Below, one piece after another: positions 15,122-18,559 of a stretch of 18,559 bases of DNA. The DNA is from an uncultured Oscillibacter sp. (GTDB lineage: Bacteria > Bacillota > Clostridia > Oscillospirales > Oscillospiraceae): the NCBI GenBank assembly GCA_902490355.1, contig CABUDN010000035.1, forward strand, positions 1 through 18,559, given 5' to 3'. Made by a program: the position numbers and the translations under genes. The notes below the pieces were generated by a model. The model worked only from the letters and a program-made list of their open reading frames with translations. It made no database searches and had not been told where the DNA came from. The number at the start of each line of letters is the position of its first letter. The first letter of the stretch is position 1.

Positions 15122-15142
15122 AAGTCCCGGATTTTCGGGCTT
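15122..15142 (+). other. Stem-loop after the DUF6100-like gene
   Basis: AAG-T-CCCG (15122-15129) pairs with CGGG-CTT (15136-15142), 7 bp with one bulged T and a GATTTT loop. No U-run follows, so it is probably not a full terminator. Confidence 0.4.
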
Positions 15143-15165
15143 ACGGCCATTTGGGAGATGCTTTA

Positions 15166-15197
15166 TTTTACCGAAGTTCTCAGTCATTACGGTAAAA
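15166..15197 (+). promoter_or_regulatory. Perfect 8-bp inverted repeat, possible operator
   Basis: TTTTACCG (15166-15173) and CGGTAAAA (15190-15197) are exact reverse complements 16 bases apart, in the 148-base gap before the winged-helix gene and 14 bases before its ribosome site. Half-site geometry suits a dimeric DNA-binding protein. The winged-helix product next to it is an obvious candidate, by inference only. Confidence 0.55.
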
Positions 15198-15225
15198 ATC
15201 CAGCACCGACAAAGGAGGTGATCCC

Positions 15226-16349
15226 TTGGGAAAAACAGCCGCACTTTTCCACAGCCGGATACGCTCCCGTTCCGGCTTTTATCGCTGACCGCCATCTCTG
15301 GAGAGTTCCCAACCAGCCAGCTGAACCGTCTCCCGGCCAGCCCCTACTATTTGGAGGCGGTCGTGACCTCGCTCAAAAAGAGCGGGCTGCTGCGAACCTA
15401 CTACCGCGACAGGCTCCGGGGCTATCGGCTGGGGGCAAAGGCCAAGGCCGCCCTGCTGGACGGCTGGCCGGAGCGTTTCTCTCCCTACCTGACCGGCGAC
15501 ACCGACACCAACCGCCTCAAGACCGAGGTGAACCGGCGGCTCCGGCTCCACCGCCTCGCGGAAACCTATGTCACGATGGACAATGCGGGGATCGGGCTCT
15601 TTCAGGATGAAAAGCCGAAGGTTTTTTCGCCGCAGGGCTATTGCGGCGAAGCCATCGAGTATCCCGCCTTTTACAGTTCCCGTGAAGTCAAGGAAATGGG
15701 AATCGACGCCACGCAGATTCGCAGCTCCCGGTTCGCAGGGGTGCTTCTTGCGCCCACCGGCATTTTTGTCACCTACAACAGCGGCGCTGCCCTGATGAAA
15801 TGGCGCTGCAAATCCGAGATGCGGGTAAAGGCGCTGATGTGGAGCGTCCTGTGCCAGCAGCGTTTGGCCAGGCAGTACCGCGCCGAAGATGTGCATGGGC
15901 TGGTGCTGGGCGACAGCATGGAATTGGCATACCAGATGCTCACAAGCACCGGCGGGGCCAAGCACGACTATTTCATGCTGGACGGCAGCTACGACCATTT
16001 TTATTTTCTCACAAATAACCACCAGGGGGAGGTGATCCTTGCTTTACTGTGTGATCCCTTGAAAACCGCAGAGCTTAACCGCATTCTGTCCCAGGGCCTG
16101 ATTACCGGAAATGCCGGCAGGGCCATAGAGCAGGATGCCGCGGAGCGGGACGGCACGCCGGTGCTGTTCGGCTATTTCTGCGACTTGCCACGTATCGCAC
16201 GCTTTAATACCTCCCTCGACCTGATGGACCGCCCCGGCACACTGATCTGCTTTGACTTCCAGGCAGATGTGCTGCGCCGCTACTGCGGCGGCCGGGTCCG
16301 TTTCCAAACCATTGATTTCACAAAATTCGAGGGGAGGTTGTTCCCATAA
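15226..16349 (+). CDS. Winged-helix element protein of unknown function; start region frameshifted
   Basis: The coding frame is clear from 15234 to the TAA at 16347. It begins KNSRTFPQPDTLPFRLLSL and contains a winged helix (TSQLNRLP, EAVVTSLKKSGLLRTYYRDRLRGYRL) and a 300-residue alpha/beta body (FAGVLLAPTGIFVTYNSG, DVHGLVLGDSMELAYQML, RPGTLICFDFQADVLRRY). The only good ribosome site, AAAGGAGGTG (15211-15220), belongs to TTG at 15226, whose own frame ends after 20 codons. A -1 shift at G-GGA-AAA (15228-15234), or one extra A in the A5 run, joins the two into 374 residues. Otherwise translation would have to start inside, for instance at TTG 15351, losing part of the winged helix. It resembles no named family with certainty. 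It overlaps the VirD4 start region, so is probably co-translated. Confidence 0.68.
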
Positions 16350-18298
16350 ATAAGAAGAAACTCATTGCAGGCCTGATCGCTGCGCCGTTCGCCATCCTTG
16401 CGATTCTCTACGCAGGCGGCTTTCTGGGGCAGATATTGGGCAACTACGCGGCATGGAAACAGGGCGGCGGCATCCCCGGAGACGGCACATCTCCGGCGGC
16501 AGCGTCGCCCGATTTTATTACCTGCCTGACCTCTGTGCTCCATCCCCCCTATGGAGTGTACGGGGTGCTGATCTGCATTGGCCTGCTGGCGGTCCTGCTG
16601 CTCATGGTCATGCGGATGGGCTACAGTGATACCGGCGAGTATGACACGGACCGGAACTTTGTCTATTCGGCCAAGGGCACCTATGGCACCTCCGGCTGGA
16701 TGGGCCGCAAGGAAATGAAGGGTGTGCTGGATCTGGTGCCGGATCTGCGCAAGCATAAGGGCATTGTGCTGGGGATGCTGGACGGGAAAGCCGTCTGTAT
16801 TCCCGAGAATCCCCGCATCAACGGCAACCTGGCCGTGTACGGCTCCAGCGGAAGCATGAAGACCCGCTCATTTTGTATGAACCGCATCCTTCAGGCGGTG
16901 ATCCGTGGAGAATCGCTGATCATTTCAGATCCGAAAAGTGAACTCTATGAAAAATCCAGCGAATACCTGCGGGAACAGGGCTATTGTGTCAAGGTTTTCA
17001 ACCTGGTGTTGCCGGAAAATTCAGACAGCTGGAACTGCCTTTCCGAAGTAGAAGGGCAGGAACTGATGGCGCAGCTTTTTGTGGATGTCATCATCAAGAA
17101 CACCAACAGCACCGGCAAGGGCGACCACTTCTGGGACTCCTGCGAGATGAATCTGCTGAAAGCCCTTGTCCTCTATGTGGACCAGAGCTATGCGAAAGAA
17201 AACCGGAATATCGGTGAGGTGTACCGGCTGCTGACGCTGAACGGGGAATCCGACTTGGATAGCCTGTTTGATGTTCTGCCGCCCACCCATCCGGCCAAAG
17301 CGCCCTACAGCCTGTTCAAGCAGGCCAGCGACACGGTACGCAGCGGCGTCATCATCGGCCTTGGCTCCCGGCTGCAGGTGTTCCAGTCGGAACTCATCAA
17401 GAAGATCACCACCCGGGATGAGATCGACCTGGAATTGCCCGGCCAGGAGCGGTGCGCCTACTTCCTCGTTACCAGCGACCAGGACAGCACCTTTGATTTT
17501 CTGGCAAGCCTGTTCCTGTCCTTCTGCTTCATCAAGCTGGTGCGGTATGCGGACAAGAACTGTGAGGGCGGCAAGCTGCCGGTTCCCGTCCATATCCTGG
17601 GGGAAGAGCTCACTGCCTGCGGGACCATTCCGGACCTCTCCCGCCGTCTCAGTGTGATTCGATCCAGAAACATATCCATGAGCTGCGTCTTTCAAAACCT
17701 TGCGGGGCTCCAAAACAGATACCCGCTCAATCTCTGGCAGGAAATCTTGGGAAACTGTGATGCGCAGCTGTTTTTGGGCTGCACAGACAGCCTGACGGCG
17801 GAATTCATCTCCGAGCGCACTGGTCTGGCCTCTGTGTCAGTGTCCAGTAAATCCAAGCAGCTGGGCACCTGGCGCATCTCCAATTATACGCCGGAATACC
17901 GGGAGACCTCTGGCGTCGGCAAGCGGCCTGTCCTCACCCCGGATGAAGTGCTTCGCCTGCCGATTACGCAGGCGCTGGTCATTATCCGCGGCCAAAAGGC
18001 CCTGAAGGTGGAGAAGATGGACTACTCCAAGCACCCGGAATCGTCCAAGCTCCGCGACTGCAAAGCCTCGGCGCACATTCCTGAATGGCGCGAGTTGGAG
18101 GAACAAGCGCAGCCGAAGCCTGCCGCCGCGCCGTCCCCGGCCCCCAAGCCGCAGGGAACCGCCCCCAAGAAGCCGGCGGCAAAGAGAAAACCGAAATCTT
18201 CCGGTACGCCGGCTGCCCCGAAATCGCCCCCGTCACCGCCTGCTTCCGAGGCCCCGGACGGGATCATCACCACAGACAAGAACTCGATCCTTTCTTAA
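16346..18298 (+). CDS. VirD4/TraG type IV coupling ATPase
   Basis: Links the relaxosome to the secretion channel and pumps DNA; 650 residues. Two membrane helices (about 6-29 and 68-90) are followed by the cytoplasmic ATPase. Walker A is GSSGSMKT (166-173). The Walker B region reads VHILGEELTACGTIPD, so the usual DE is E420-E421. Next come IRSRNISMSCVFQNLAGLQNRYP and the coupling-protein C-lobe. The last 80 residues are a Pro/Ala/Lys-rich tail. With GGGGAGG at 16331-16337, the best-placed start is ATA at 16346 (AUA, overlapping the previous TAA), reading NKKKLIAGLIAAPF as the first membrane helix. The first usual start, TTG at 16436, would remove that helix and lacks a ribosome site. Family assignment is firm; start less so. 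Confidence 0.9.
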   Translation: MNKKKLIAGLIAAPFAILAILYAGGFLGQILGNYAAWKQGGGIPGDGTSPAAASPDFITCLTSVLHPPYGVYGVLICIGLLAVLLLMVMRMGYSDTGEYDTDRNFVYSAKGTYGTSGWMGRKEMKGVLDLVPDLRKHKGIVLGMLDGKAVCIPENPRINGNLAVYGSSGSMKTRSFCMNRILQAVIRGESLIISDPKSELYEKSSEYLREQGYCVKVFNLVLPENSDSWNCLSEVEGQELMAQLFVDVIIKNTNSTGKGDHFWDSCEMNLLKALVLYVDQSYAKENRNIGEVYRLLTLNGESDLDSLFDVLPPTHPAKAPYSLFKQASDTVRSGVIIGLGSRLQVFQSELIKKITTRDEIDLELPGQERCAYFLVTSDQDSTFDFLASLFLSFCFIKLVRYADKNCEGGKLPVPVHILGEELTACGTIPDLSRRLSVIRSRNISMSCVFQNLAGLQNRYPLNLWQEILGNCDAQLFLGCTDSLTAEFISERTGLASVSVSSKSKQLGTWRISNYTPEYRETSGVGKRPVLTPDEVLRLPITQALVIIRGQKALKVEKMDYSKHPESSKLRDCKASAHIPEWRELEEQAQPKPAAAPSPAPKPQGTAPKKPAAKRKPKSSGTPAAPKSPPSPPASEAPDGIITTDKNSILS

Positions 18299-18325
18299 AT
18301 TCACAACATAAGGAGGTTTTTACTT

Positions 18326-18559
18326 ATGGCAACCAAGAAAAAAGAATTGCTTGAGCAGGAAAATACCGCACCTGAGACCACGGTTCCCGTGGAGAACACT
18401 CCGCCCCCTGATGAAGCGCAGGCTGATATGGCGGCGCCTTCTGATGGCGGCGATTTGAATGAGCTGCTGGCCTCTATGGACCAGACTGATGAAGATGCTG
18501 CCCCCACGGAGGATGGCGGCGCCCTCCCGGAACTCACCGAAAGCGAGGTGTTTGGTGCG
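18326..18559 (+). CDS. Acidic element protein, N-terminal part (cut by right edge)
   Basis: The first 78 residues of a protein starting MATKKKELLEQENTAPETT. The visible part is acidic, rich in Pro, Ala, Asp and Glu, and probably disordered (DLNELLASMDQTDEDAAPTEDGG). It lacks a signal peptide in this portion. The ATG has AAGGAGG 9 bases upstream and starts 27 bases after the VirD4 stop, so it is in the same operon. The family cannot be named from this fragment. Confidence 0.75.
   Translation, partial: MATKKKELLEQENTAPETTVPVENTPPPDEAQADMAAPSDGGDLNELLASMDQTDEDAAPTEDGGALPELTESEVFGA

Overview
The window joins two kinds of DNA. Positions 1 to about 4,750 are ordinary Firmicutes chromosome, with every gene on the minus strand. 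From about 5,100 to the right edge, every gene is on the plus strand and forms the front part of an integrated conjugative element (ICE). The GC-rich coding sequence, strong GGAGG ribosome sites, frequent TTG starts and the class of ICE suggest a gut clostridium of the Oscillospiraceae/Ruminococcaceae type. That assignment is inference from style; no 16S or other marker is present.

Chromosomal part, read right to left: a free-standing tRNA-binding (MetRS C-terminal type) domain protein with its own terminator; a 3-hydroxyacyl-CoA-dehydrogenase-family enzyme with a probable operator over its promoter; then an operon driven by a good sigma-A promoter (TTGAAA-17-TATAAT): TrmH/SpoU-family RNA methyltransferase, dprA, and topA, which runs off the left edge.

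Junction, 4,753-5,111: AT-rich, no credible gene, but three TACAACTTT repeats (minus strand) in helical phase and a perfect 11-bp inverted repeat. The left end of the ICE probably lies here.

ICE part: a protein with two winged helices and a sigma-region-4-like regulator come first, followed by a leader with two terminator-like hairpins. The type IV secretion genes follow: pilin-like protein, VirB6/TrbL, a secreted Gly-rich protein, a membrane-anchored C39-like peptidase, and a PrgI-VirB4 fusion ATPase. After a 188-bp gap carrying three evenly spaced hairpins come three little-known genes (DUF5697-like, DUF6100-like, and a winged-helix protein with a disrupted start), then the VirD4/TraG coupling ATPase and the beginning of an acidic protein cut by the right edge. 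Relaxase and integrase are not in the window.

Strongest leads: (1) the hairpin array at 13,754-13,863 with compensating changes between copies; (2) a start region at 15,226 whose frame runs into a stop, but where a correctly phased G-GGA-AAA slippery heptamer leads into the long frame; (3) a RusA-like acidic signature in the DUF6100-like protein; (4) the PrgI-VirB4 fusion; (5) a VirD4 with an apparent ATA start and a Glu-Glu Walker B.
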